Shown here one piece after another: positions 55,419 to 63,110 of a DNA stretch of 64,000 nt. Position 1 is the first letter of the stretch; each line of letters begins with the position of its first letter. The position numbers were made by a program, and so were the translations under genes. The notes beneath the pieces are model-generated. The model saw nothing but the letters and a program-made list of their open reading frames with translations. It was not told the origin of the DNA and searched no databases. The stretch comes from Tsukamurella pulmonis (lineage in GTDB: Bacteria; Actinomycetota; Actinomycetes; Mycobacteriales; Mycobacteriaceae): the NCBI RefSeq assembly GCF_900103175.1, contig NZ_FNLF01000002.1:2060136-2124135 (forward strand), read 5' to 3'.

Positions 55419-56420
55419 CTAGCTCGCGTACGCGCGCAGGCGGTCGGCCCGCTCGCCGTTGCGGAGCTTGCTCATGACCTCGCGCTCGATCTGGCGCACG
55501 CGCTCGCGGGAGAGCCCGAAGAGCTTGCCGATCTGGTCGAGGGTGCGGGGCTGGCCGTCGTCGAGGCCGTAGCGCAGGCGGATGACCTGCTGCTCGCGCT
55601 CGTCGAGGGTGGCCAGCACCGACCGCACGTCGCTGTGCATCAGCCGCGAGATGACCGCGGACTCGGCCGAGGCGGCCTCGGCGTCCTCGATGAAGTCGCC
55701 CAGGGGCGCCTCCTCGTCGGAACCGACGGGCATGTCCAGGCTCACCGGATCACGCGAGTGGTCCATCAGATCGGCGATCTTCTCGGCGGGGATGCCCGAC
55801 TCCTCCGCGAGCTCGGCGTCCGTGGCCTCGCGGCCCAGCTGCTGGTGCAGCTCGCGCCGGATGCGGGCCAGCTTGTTCACCTGCTCGACGAGGTGGACGG
55901 GCAGGCGGATGGTGCGGGACTGATCCGCCATACCGCGCGTGATCGCCTGACGGATCCACCACGTGGCGTACGTGGAGAACTTGAAGCCCTTGGCGTAGTC
56001 GAACTTCTCCATCGCGCGGATCAGTCCGAGGTTGCCCTCCTGGATCAGGTCCAGCAGCGGCATGCCGCGGCCGGTGTAGCGCTTGGCCAGCGAGACCACG
56101 AGGCGCAGGTTGGCCTCCAGCAGGTGCTGGCGCGCGGCCTGCCCATCGCGCACGATGAACGCGAGATCACGCTTCTTCGACGCGGCCATCCGCTTCTTCG
56201 TGGCGAGGAGGTGCTGTGCGTACAGCCCCGCCTCGATGCGCTTGGCCAGATCGACCTCGTCCTCCGCGGTCAGCAGAGCGGTGCGGCCGATGCCGTTCAG
56301 GTACACCCGCACCAGATCCGCGGCGGGACTCTGTGCATCGAGATCGGCCTCGGTCAGCGGGGGCCGCACCCGATCAGCGGGGCGGGCTGCGGTGCTAGCG
56401 GTATTGACGCGGTGTGCCAT
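55419..56420 (-). CDS. sigB: RNA polymerase sigma factor SigB
   Basis: The 333-residue primary-like group 2 sigma factor has region 1.2 [31 protein letters not shown], region 2 [41 protein letters not shown], region 3 and region 4 [28 protein letters not shown]. It lacks the long region 1.1 of SigA. The ATG at 56420 has a strong AGGAGGC site; an earlier in-frame ATG exists. SigB serves stress and stationary-phase genes. An ECF-type promoter lies 35-61 bases upstream. Gene order relative to ideR fits Mycobacteriales. Confidence 0.96.
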   Translation of the reverse strand: MAHRVNTASTAARPADRVRPPLTEADLDAQSPAADLVRVYLNGIGRTALLTAEDEVDLAKRIEAGLYAQHLLATKKRMAASKKRDLAFIVRDGQAARQHLLEANLRLVVSLAKRYTGRGMPLLDLIQEGNLGLIRAMEKFDYAKGFKFSTYATWWIRQAITRGMADQSRTIRLPVHLVEQVNKLARIRRELHQQLGREATDAELAEESGIPAEKIADLMDHSRDPVSLDMPVGSDEEAPLGDFIEDAEAASAESAVISRLMHSDVRSVLATLDEREQQVIRLRYGLDDGQPRTLDQIGKLFGLSRERVRQIEREVMSKLRNGERADRLRAYAS

Positions 56421-56454
56421 GTGGCTGCCTCCTGTTCGCCGGTACATGAGGTTC

Positions 56455-56481
56455 AACGGACGGCGGGGCCGCAGAGTTCCC
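56455..56481 (-). promoter_or_regulatory. ECF (SigE/SigH-type) promoter of sigB
   Basis: On the minus strand GGGAAC (56481-56476), 17 bases, CGTT (56458-56455) match the -35 GGAAC and -10 CGTT of mycobacterial SigE/SigH promoters, which are known to drive sigB. The sigB ATG lies 35 bases further on with a good ribosome site. Confidence 0.72.
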
Positions 56482-56532
56482 GAGCCTCGAACCCCTGACC
56501 TGCGAAGACGCAGAGGCGGTCTGAGAAGTTGC

Positions 56533-58011
56533 TTAGAGGAAGGTTACGAATCCGTGGCGATGGAGATCCGCGAGCAGTCGGCGGGCGGATTCGGCCAGTC
56601 CGTCCGACCCCGTCGCCGCCTCCAGTAGCAGGACCAGGTCCTCGGTGGGCAGCTCACCGCGGCAGCCCGCCAGCAGCCGGGCACCCGCATCGTCGATCTC
56701 ATGGCTCCAGCGCGGCCCCGACATCCGGGTCACGCGCACCGCGACCTCGTCCCAGCCCTCGTCGCCGCCGATGGAGACCCGCTCGAGCGCGACGTCGTCG
56801 CCGAGCAGGGGGCGCGCGGCATCGAGGTCGCCGTCGCGCAACCACGCCATTCGGGCGAAGTGCGCGGGCACTTCGTCCCCCAGGGGATCGTCGAACGGGT
56901 GCGCGAGCTCCTCGCACACCACTTCCGACGGTCCGTCGATCGCGCGCAGCAGGACGAAGCCGAAGCCGATCCCGCTCACGCCGGCGTCCGCGAGGTGCGC
57001 CAGCCACCGGTCGGACTTCGCGCGTCCCTCGCCCGTGCGCGGGTCGAGCCCCTCGTCGCGCAGCCAGGTGCCCACGTACAACGCGGGGTCGGCGACGTCG
57101 CGCTGCAGCACCCACGCAGCGATGCCCTCGGCGGGCAGCCAAGAGGCGACGCGCGCCTGCCAGGTCTCGTCCTCGCGGTGCACCCAGGAGGCCAGCAGTG
57201 CCGCAGTCCCTCCGGGGGCGAGGTGCTCGGGCGCGCCCCGCACCACCAGCTCCGAGGCGCCGTCCAGGTCGAGGCCGGAATCGCGGTAGGTGTGATCCAC
57301 CCGGCCCTCGCCCACGACGAACGGCGGATTCGCGAGCACCAGGTCGAACCGCCGGCCGGCGACGGGGGCGAACCAGTCGCCCGTGAGCACCTCGACGTCC
57401 GCGCCGTTGAGCGCGGCCGAGGCGGCGGCGAAGCCCGCGGCGCGCTCGCTGACGTCGGTCGCGGTCACCGCGTCGGCGAACCGCGTGGCCGCGCACGCGT
57501 GCACGCCGCAGCCGGTGCCCAGGTCGAGGACGGAACCCACCGGTTCGCGCGGCGTGGCCCGCAGGAGCGACTGCGACGCGTGCCCCACGCCGAGCACGTG
57601 CTCGCGGTGCTGCGGATGCGGCCGCATCAGGCCGTCGAGATCGGAGAGGAAGAACTGCGGACCGTCCGGCAGGTCCAGGGGGCGCAGGCCCAGTGCGGCC
57701 CGGACCCGGGACGCGTCCTCCGGGTCCGGCTCGAGCAGCCCGGCGGCGATCGCCTCGTCGACGGTGACCGGCGCGAGGGCACCGTCGGCCAGCGGACGCG
57801 GGACCGGCGCGGCGGCCAGGAACAGACGAATCAGGACATCGAGCGGCCCGTCGCCGCCGGCGGCGGCCTCGACGGGGCCCGGCTCGCCGCGGGAGAGGCA
57901 GGCGTAGGCGTCACCGAGACGACCGGCGACGGCGGATTCGGAGAAGTCGGCGGCGGTCAGCGCAGGGCCGAGCCGACGGCACAGCGGTGCCAGAGCGGGG
58001 GAGAGCAGCAC
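56533..58011 (-). CDS. N5-glutamine-methyltransferase-like SAM-dependent methyltransferase
   Basis: The 492-residue protein has an N-terminal helical domain (about 1-140), then a class I methyltransferase domain: motif [17 protein letters not shown], acidic loop TATDVSERA, and catalytic NPPF ([12 protein letters not shown]) as in HemK/PrmC and rRNA small-molecule methylases. A C-terminal extension of about 170 residues lacks known motifs. The NPPF motif implies N-methylation of a Gln or nucleobase; substrate not determined. Ends beyond the sigB control region; DUF3099 follows upstream with no intergenic space. Confidence 0.88.
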   Translation of the reverse strand: MLLSPALAPLCRRLGPALTAADFSESAVAGRLGDAYACLSRGEPGPVEAAAGGDGPLDVLIRLFLAAAPVPRPLADGALAPVTVDEAIAAGLLEPDPEDASRVRAALGLRPLDLPDGPQFFLSDLDGLMRPHPQHREHVLGVGHASQSLLRATPREPVGSVLDLGTGCGVHACAATRFADAVTATDVSERAAGFAAASAALNGADVEVLTGDWFAPVAGRRFDLVLANPPFVVGEGRVDHTYRDSGLDLDGASELVVRGAPEHLAPGGTAALLASWVHREDETWQARVASWLPAEGIAAWVLQRDVADPALYVGTWLRDEGLDPRTGEGRAKSDRWLAHLADAGVSGIGFGFVLLRAIDGPSEVVCEELAHPFDDPLGDEVPAHFARMAWLRDGDLDAARPLLGDDVALERVSIGGDEGWDEVAVRVTRMSGPRWSHEIDDAGARLLAGCRGELPTEDLVLLLEAATGSDGLAESARRLLADLHRHGFVTFL

Positions 58012-58347
58012 CTACTCGCCGCGCGTCGAGACGGTGGTGATGGGGTGGCCCTGCAGGGCCAGGCGGTCGAGCTTGCGGCGGGTGAACCGGTCGGGCTCGC
58101 CCTTGCGCTTCTTGGGCCGGTCGTTCGCCCGGATCACCGCGATCCAAGGAATCGGGATGGAACCGGCGAGGACGGCGAGCGCGATCATCCAGTTACCGGT
58201 GGCGGAGTAGATCCACGCCGAGATCACGAGGGCGGGGATCCGGATCGCCATGATCATCAGGTACCGCCGCACCCGCCGCCGATGCTGCTCCTCGTACGAG
58301 TCCTCGGCGTCGGTGATGACGTAGGTGTTCTCACCTTGATTTCCCAC
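58012..58347 (-). CDS. DUF3099 membrane protein (Rv2709-like)
   Basis: The 111-residue protein starts with GTG. Two adjacent hydrophobic helices (YLMIMAIRIPALVISAWIYSA and WMIALAVLAGSIPIPWIAVIRA) are flanked by Arg/Lys-rich tails (EEQHRRRVRRY and RPKKRKGEPDRFTRRK). Position next to DUF3039 and near sigB equals Rv2709/Rv2708c of M. tuberculosis. Function unknown. Its stop adjoins the methyltransferase start, so the two are co-transcribed. Confidence 0.85.
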   Translation of the reverse strand: MGNQGENTYVITDAEDSYEEQHRRRVRRYLMIMAIRIPALVISAWIYSATGNWMIALAVLAGSIPIPWIAVIRANDRPKKRKGEPDRFTRRKLDRLALQGHPITTVSTRGE

Positions 58348-58385
58348 ACTTCGATCGTCCCACTGCGGCTGGCAGAATGAAAGTC

Positions 58386-58622
58386 ATGAGCACGAAGACT
58401 CTGGAGAAGCCCGATGTCGATGTCGACGCCGATACCGGCAACGACGACGACACTCCCAAGTTCTTCCACTACGTCCGGAAGAACAAGATCGCCGAGTCGG
58501 CCGTGATGGGCAACTACGTCGTCGCGCTGTGCGGCGAGACCTTCCCCGTCACCAAGTCGGCCAAGCCCGGTTCGCCCGTGTGCCCCGAGTGCAAGAAGAT
58601 CTACGACCGCATGAAGAAGTAG
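58386..58622 (+). CDS. DUF3039 family protein (Rv2708c-like)
   Basis: The 78-residue protein has an acidic N-terminus (DVDVDADTGNDDD) then FFHYVRKNKIAESAVMGNYVVALCGETFPV and PVCPECKKIYDRMKK. Cys in ALCGE plus the CPEC pair and the earlier FHYV His suggest a small zinc-binding fold. ATG at 58386 preferred over 58377. Conserved throughout Actinobacteria, role unknown. Divergent from DUF3099 across 38 bases. Confidence 0.85.
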   Translation: MSTKTLEKPDVDVDADTGNDDDTPKFFHYVRKNKIAESAVMGNYVVALCGETFPVTKSAKPGSPVCPECKKIYDRMKK

Positions 58623-58626
58623 CCGC

Positions 58627-59889
58627 TCAGCGCGGCTCCACCCCGTGCGGCGGCCGCACCGGCGCGTTCCGCGGTGCGCCGGCGCGCGGTGTCGGCGTGT
58701 CGGTCTCGACGGTGCGCCGGACCGCCGGCTCGGGAGCACGGGCGGGCTCGTCGTCCGCCGGCTCGTCGTCCCCACGCTGTCTCCGGCGGATCGGATCGGT
58801 CGCGCGGCGCAGGCCCTCGGCGGCGGCGCGGCCGGGATCGGGGATGCCGACCTCCTTGATCTGCTCGACGACCCAGCCGCGCAGCTGGTCGGTCTTGATC
58901 TCGCGCGCGGGCCAGCGGTCCTGCAGCGCGGCGTTGAACTCGGCGCCCACCATCACGGCGAAGCCGAGGAAGAACGTGAACAGCAGGAAGGCGATCGGCG
59001 TCGCGAGTGCGCCGTACGAGATGCCCTTGCCCGAGGCGATGTACGACAGGTACACCCGCAGCCCGGTCGAGGCGATGAGGAAGATCAGTGCGGCCAGTGC
59101 GGCCCCGGGCACGTGCCGGTACCACGGGAGCGGGCGCGGGAGCGCCTGCCGGTAGAGCAGGGCCAGCCCACCGACCAGCATCAGCACGACGAACGGCAGG
59201 TACCCGAAGTCGATGAGCTGGGCGACCGCGGGGTGCCACGACGCGGGGATGTACTTGACGATGAAGCTCGGTCCCAGCGCGACGAGCGGCAGCGTGAACA
59301 CCGCGATCACCAGGAACTCCACGTAGAGCGCCAGCGCGAAGAACCGCTGGTGCACGGGGTTGCGCACGGTGTGCTGGTCGTGGGCCATGCTGATCGAATC
59401 GACGTACGACGACAGCGCGGACGATCCCGCCCACAGGGCGAGGATGAAGCCCACCGAGACCACGTCACCGCGGCCCTGCTGGAGCACGCCGTCGACCATC
59501 GGCCGGATGATCTCGTCGACGACGTTGGGGGTGAACACCCGCAGTGCGAACGAGATGAGCCGGTCGTGGATCACGCCGATGGTGTCCGGGCCGAACCAGT
59601 TCGCGACGTAACCGATCAGGCCCATGAGCGCGAGCAGCAGCGGGGCGAGCGAGAGTGTGGTCCAGAACGCGGCCTGTGCGCTGTGCCCGACGATCGAGTC
59701 GTCCCACGACTTCACCACCGTGCGCCACAGCACCTGCGGCATTCCCTTGATCACGCCCCACGCGCGGGTCGGGAAGGAGGCACGGGCGGGCCGATCCAGG
59801 TCCTGGGTGTGCGGGCCCGGATCGCGTGGTCCGGCGTCCTTCGCCGGACCCGGTTGCCGGGTTCCCGGCGTGCCGCGTGCGTCGTCCAT
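58627..59889 (-). CDS. YihY/virulence factor BrkB family membrane protein (Rv2707-like)
   Basis: The 420-residue protein has six membrane helices of the YihY fold (AAFWTTLSLAPLLLALMGLIGYVANW, VVSVGFILALWAGSSALSSYVDSI, FFALALYVEFLVIAVFTLPLVAL, VVLMLVGGLALLYRQAL, and two more to FLLFTFFLGFAVMVGAEFNAAL). The C-terminal tail of about 80 residues is Arg/Pro-rich and disordered. Although once called ribonuclease BN, the family is a membrane protein of unknown function. The ATG at 59889 is chosen over more upstream frames because the conserved region starts later anyway. Confidence 0.87.
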   Translation of the reverse strand: MDDARGTPGTRQPGPAKDAGPRDPGPHTQDLDRPARASFPTRAWGVIKGMPQVLWRTVVKSWDDSIVGHSAQAAFWTTLSLAPLLLALMGLIGYVANWFGPDTIGVIHDRLISFALRVFTPNVVDEIIRPMVDGVLQQGRGDVVSVGFILALWAGSSALSSYVDSISMAHDQHTVRNPVHQRFFALALYVEFLVIAVFTLPLVALGPSFIVKYIPASWHPAVAQLIDFGYLPFVVLMLVGGLALLYRQALPRPLPWYRHVPGAALAALIFLIASTGLRVYLSYIASGKGISYGALATPIAFLLFTFFLGFAVMVGAEFNAALQDRWPAREIKTDQLRGWVVEQIKEVGIPDPGRAAAEGLRRATDPIRRRQRGDDEPADDEPARAPEPAVRRTVETDTPTPRAGAPRNAPVRPPHGVEPR

Positions 59890-59951
59890 CGTGTCCAGTC
59901 TTGCGCACCGGGCGCGATCACGCCGGAACCGGGACCGCCGCGTGTTGCGAG

Positions 59952-60010
59952 TAGACTGCTTCACGGTTCACGATCGACCCGCCCGCGGCGCCCGTCCGCG
60001 CCCGGCGGGC
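59952..60010 (+). promoter_or_regulatory. Promoter and GC-rich hairpin in the helicase leader
   Basis: TAGACT (59952-59957) is a likely -10. In the following leader GCCCGC (59981-59986) can pair with GCGGGC (60005-60010), extended by an interrupted GC stem, and is followed by CTTCTCTTGCGTTT. It may attenuate the helicase gene; a weak terminator-like structure is equally possible. Confidence 0.35.
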
Positions 60011-60040
60011 CTTCTCTTGCGTTTAGGGGTGCGTTTCTCA

Positions 60041-61729
60041 ATGGCGGTTTCACTTCGTGTCTGGCAGCGCCGTGCGCTCACGAAGTACCTCACCGCGAAG
60101 CCGCAGGACTTCCTCGCCGTGGCGACGCCCGGCGCCGGTAAGACCACCTTCGCGCTGCGGGTCGCCTCCGAGCTGCTGGCCGACCGCACCGTCGAGCGCG
60201 TGACGGTGGTCGCGCCGACCGAGCACCTGAAGTACCAGTGGGCCGAGGCGGCCGCCCGGAACGGCATCAACCTCGACCCGAACTTCACCAACTCGGCCGG
60301 CAGCACCTCGTCGGACTTCGACGGCGTGGTCATCACCTACGCGCAGGTGGGTATGCATCCGTACAAGCACCACGCGCGCACCACGGCCTACAAGACGCTG
60401 GTCATCCTCGACGAGATCCACCACGCCGGCGACGCCAAGAGCTGGGGCGAGGGCGTACGGGAGGCCTTCGAGGGCGCGACGCGCAGGCTCGCGCTCACCG
60501 GTACCCCCTTCCGCAGCGACGACAACCCGATCCCGTTCGTCACGTACGAGCCCGAGTTCGGCGGCGGACAGCGTTCGAAGGCCGACCACGTCTACGGCTA
60601 CTCCGACGCGCTCGCCGACGGCGTCGTGCGCCCCGTCGTGTTCCTGGCCTACTCCGGTCAGGCCAGCTGGCGCACCAGCGCGGGTGAGGAGTTCACCGCA
60701 CGCCTGGGCGAGCCGCTGAGCAAGGAGCAGACGGCCCGCGCGTGGCGCACGGCGCTCGACCCGCACGGCGACTGGATCCCGGCCGTGCTTCACGCCGCGA
60801 ACACGCGACTCGAGCAGCTGCGCCGGGCCATGCCCGACGCGGGCGGCCTGGTGATCGCCACCGATCAGAGCACCGCCCGCGACTACGCGGAGCTGCTCGA
60901 GGAGATCAGCGGCGAGAAGGTCACCGTCGTGCTCTCGGACGACCCGACCGCCTCGAAGCGGATCTCCGCGTTCTCCGAGGGCACCGAGAAGTGGATGGTC
61001 GCCGTCCGCATGGTGTCCGAGGGCGTCGACGTGCCGCGCCTGGCGGTGGGCGTCTACGCGACGAGCGCATCGACTCCGCTGTTCTTCGCGCAGGCCATCG
61101 GCCGCTTCGTGCGACTGCGGGTGCCCGGGGAGACGGCCAGCGTGTTCCTGCCGTCGGTGCCGGTGCTGCTGGATCTGGCCGCCAAGCTCGAGGAGCAGCG
61201 CGATCACGTCCTGGGCAAGCCGCACCGCGAGTCCGACGGGCTCGACGACGCGCTGCTCATCGACGCCAACAAGCAGAAGGACGAGCCCGGCGAGGAGGAG
61301 AAGGCGTTCGTCTCGCTGCACGCCGATGCCGAGCTGGATCAGCTCATCTACGACGGATCGTCCTACGGCACCGCCACGTTCTCGGGCAGCGAGGAGGAGG
61401 CCGACTACCTCGGGCTCCCCGGGCTGTTGGACGCGGAGCAGATGCGGGCGCTCCTGCGGCAGCGGCAGAAGGAGCAGGTCATCGAGCGCGCGGTCGAGGA
61501 GCGGCCCGCGCCGCCGCCGCAGGTCGAGGAGCGGGCCACCGCCGGTGCGCAGCTCTCCGCCCTGCGGCGCGAGCTCAACTCGCTCGTGGCGATGCACCAT
61601 CACCGCACGGGTAAGCCCCACGGCGTGGTGCACAACGAGCTGCGCAGCAAGCTGGGCGGACCGGTCACCGCGATGGCCACGGCGGATCAGCTGCGGGAGC
61701 GGATCGCCGCGTTGCGCACCTGGAAGTGA
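60041..61729 (+). CDS. DEAD/DEAH-box helicase (SF2, restriction/XPB-like)
   Basis: The 562-residue protein starts VSLRVWQRRALTKYL (Q-motif-like). Walker A is ATPGAGKTT, motif II LVILDEIHHAG, motif III ALTGTPFRSDD, and the second RecA domain has RMVSEGVDVPRLAVGV and IGRFVRLR. It resembles type III restriction/XPB-like DNA helicases but carries no nuclease motif. The C-terminal 170 residues are charged and helical. A GC-rich hairpin lies in the 5' leader. The family is widespread in Actinobacteria; function unestablished. Confidence 0.9.
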   Translation: MAVSLRVWQRRALTKYLTAKPQDFLAVATPGAGKTTFALRVASELLADRTVERVTVVAPTEHLKYQWAEAAARNGINLDPNFTNSAGSTSSDFDGVVITYAQVGMHPYKHHARTTAYKTLVILDEIHHAGDAKSWGEGVREAFEGATRRLALTGTPFRSDDNPIPFVTYEPEFGGGQRSKADHVYGYSDALADGVVRPVVFLAYSGQASWRTSAGEEFTARLGEPLSKEQTARAWRTALDPHGDWIPAVLHAANTRLEQLRRAMPDAGGLVIATDQSTARDYAELLEEISGEKVTVVLSDDPTASKRISAFSEGTEKWMVAVRMVSEGVDVPRLAVGVYATSASTPLFFAQAIGRFVRLRVPGETASVFLPSVPVLLDLAAKLEEQRDHVLGKPHRESDGLDDALLIDANKQKDEPGEEEKAFVSLHADAELDQLIYDGSSYGTATFSGSEEEADYLGLPGLLDAEQMRALLRQRQKEQVIERAVEERPAPPPQVEERATAGAQLSALRRELNSLVAMHHHRTGKPHGVVHNELRSKLGGPVTAMATADQLRERIAALRTWK

Positions 61730-61748
61730 CGCGAGGCCCCGATACGAC

Positions 61749-61793
61749 GACGGCGCCGCGCACCCGGAAGTAGGGCGGGTGCGCGGCGCCGTC
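61749..61793. terminator. 18-bp perfect hairpin between helicase and DUF7455 genes
   Basis: The left arm (61749-61766, starting GACGGCGCCG) and right arm (61776-61793) are perfectly complementary over 18 bp around a nine-base loop. It lies between convergent genes and is likely a bidirectional terminator, though no U-tract follows. Confidence 0.72.
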
Positions 61794-61805
61794 GGTCGTG
61801 CGGGA

Positions 61806-62021
61806 TCAGACGGAGGCGGGCTCCCCCGTGATGTGGGCGCCCTGCGACTCCAGCTTCTCCCGGTGCTCGGTGAAGTGGTGCCCGCAGAAGAGCAGCTCGA
61901 ACCCCGAGGGGAGAACCGCACGGACCTGGGCGGCCGCCGAGCACCGATCGCAGCGGTCGGACGCCGTCAGGGGAGCGAAGGCATCGCCCGCGGGGGCCTC
62001 TGAAGTGACTGTGTTCGTCAT
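61806..62021 (-). CDS. Small zinc-ribbon-like protein (DUF7455)
   Basis: The 71-residue protein has GGAGGAG before its ATG. Cys24 and Cys27 (SDRCDRCSAAA) and FCGHHFTEH (Cys46, His48, His49, His53) can bind zinc. Similar small proteins are common in Actinobacteria and often lie near sigB; function unknown. Convergent with the helicase. Confidence 0.82.
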   Translation of the reverse strand: MTNTVTSEAPAGDAFAPLTASDRCDRCSAAAQVRAVLPSGFELLFCGHHFTEHREKLESQGAHITGEPASV

Positions 62022-62177
62022 GACTCCTCCGTTCCTCACGAACCATTCGTACATCTGGTTATACGTTCGAGGGTACCCATTTGTTCCACCGCACCGGGGA
62101 GGTGGGCGGCATGTTCTCCGAGGGTGAACAACTTTCCGCCGCCGGAAACGCCGATGCGGCGCGCCGGACCCGTCGCC

Positions 62178-62183
62178 TAGGGT
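62178..62183 (+). promoter_or_regulatory. -10 element of the EamA exporter
   Basis: TAGGGT is followed by seven bases and the GTG at 62191, favouring that start over the GTG at 62182, which overlaps the hexamer. Confidence 0.6.
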
Positions 62184-62190
62184 GATCCGC

Positions 62191-63069
62191 GTGACGCCCC
62201 TGATGATCCCCGCGATGTTCGTGCTCGGGGCGATCAGCCAGTACGTGGGCGCCTCCCTCGGTGTCGGCCTGTTCGAGCAGCTCTCCCCGGTCGCGGTCGC
62301 GTGGCTGCGGGGCGCCGGGGCCGGGCTGATCCTGTTGCTCGTGCTGCGGCCGCGCCGCGCCGACTGGTCCCGCACCCGCCTGCGCGCCGCCGCGCTGTTC
62401 GGCACTGTCACCGTCGCGATGAACATGGCCTTCTACGAGGCGATCGACCACATCGATCTGGGCACGGCCGTCGCGATCGAGTTCCTCGGCCCGATCGCGG
62501 TGGCGGTGGCCGGATCGCGCCGCGCCGTCGACCTGATCGCCGCCGCGTCCGCGCTCATCGGGGTGATCTGCGTCGCGGGCGTCAACATCGACGGTGCCGG
62601 CGGGTCGGGCTCCGACGGTGTCGTCGGCATCGCGTGCGCGCTGCTCGCGGCGGCCCTGTGGGCCGGCTACATCGTGCTCGGCAAGCGCGTCGCCGATGCG
62701 GGCGGCGGCATCGAGGGCCTCGGTGTGGGACTCGCCGCGGGCGCCCTGGTGCTGGCGCTGCCCGGCCTCGGCCCCGATCTGGCGACCCGACCCGAGGCAT
62801 TCCTGCACTGGCAGGTGTGGGTGCTGGGGCTGGGCCTCGGACTGCTCAGCTCGGTGGTGCCGTACGTCCTGGACCAGGTGGTGCTCACCCGGGTCGGGCG
62901 CGAGCGCTTCGCGCTGCTGCTCGCGCTGCTCCCGGTGACCGCGACGGGTGTGGGCGCGGTCCTGCTCGGTCAGCGGCCCGGCTGGCTGGAGGCGGCGGGG
63001 ATCGCGTTGGTGGTGTTCGCGATCGCGCTCACCTCGCGCCGCACGCCCGCACCCGACACGGGTGGTTAG
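62191..63069 (+). CDS. EamA/RhtA-like exporter
   Basis: The 292-residue protein has ten predicted helices in two EamA repeats (starting MIPAMFVLGAISQYVGASLGVGLFEQLSP, second repeat from IACALLAAALWAGYIVLG). RhtA-type members export homoserine and threonine; FYEAIDHIDLGTAVAIEFLGPIAVAV is characteristic of that group. The start at 62191 is set by the -10 element. The C-terminal end is short (RRTPAPDTGG). Confidence 0.88.
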   Translation: MTPLMIPAMFVLGAISQYVGASLGVGLFEQLSPVAVAWLRGAGAGLILLLVLRPRRADWSRTRLRAAALFGTVTVAMNMAFYEAIDHIDLGTAVAIEFLGPIAVAVAGSRRAVDLIAAASALIGVICVAGVNIDGAGGSGSDGVVGIACALLAAALWAGYIVLGKRVADAGGGIEGLGVGLAAGALVLALPGLGPDLATRPEAFLHWQVWVLGLGLGLLSSVVPYVLDQVVLTRVGRERFALLLALLPVTATGVGAVLLGQRPGWLEAAGIALVVFAIALTSRRTPAPDTGG

Positions 63070-63099
63070 CCTTTCGCAGCACCTCGGCGGTCCTCGGGT

Positions 63100-63105
63100 T
63101 AGATT
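63100..63105 (+). promoter_or_regulatory. -10 element of the M13 peptidase gene
   Basis: TAGATT ends five bases before the ATG at 63111, compatible with a leaderless or near-leaderless transcript. Confidence 0.45.
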
Positions 63106-63110
63106 CGGGT

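Noticed and set aside
54606-56498. Long open frame across the end of pat and antisense to sigB
   Set aside because: It crosses two certain genes and a terminator and shows no recognisable protein features.
59981-60010. Riboswitch in the helicase leader
   Set aside because: Only an imperfect GC hairpin is present; no conserved riboswitch core is recognisable.
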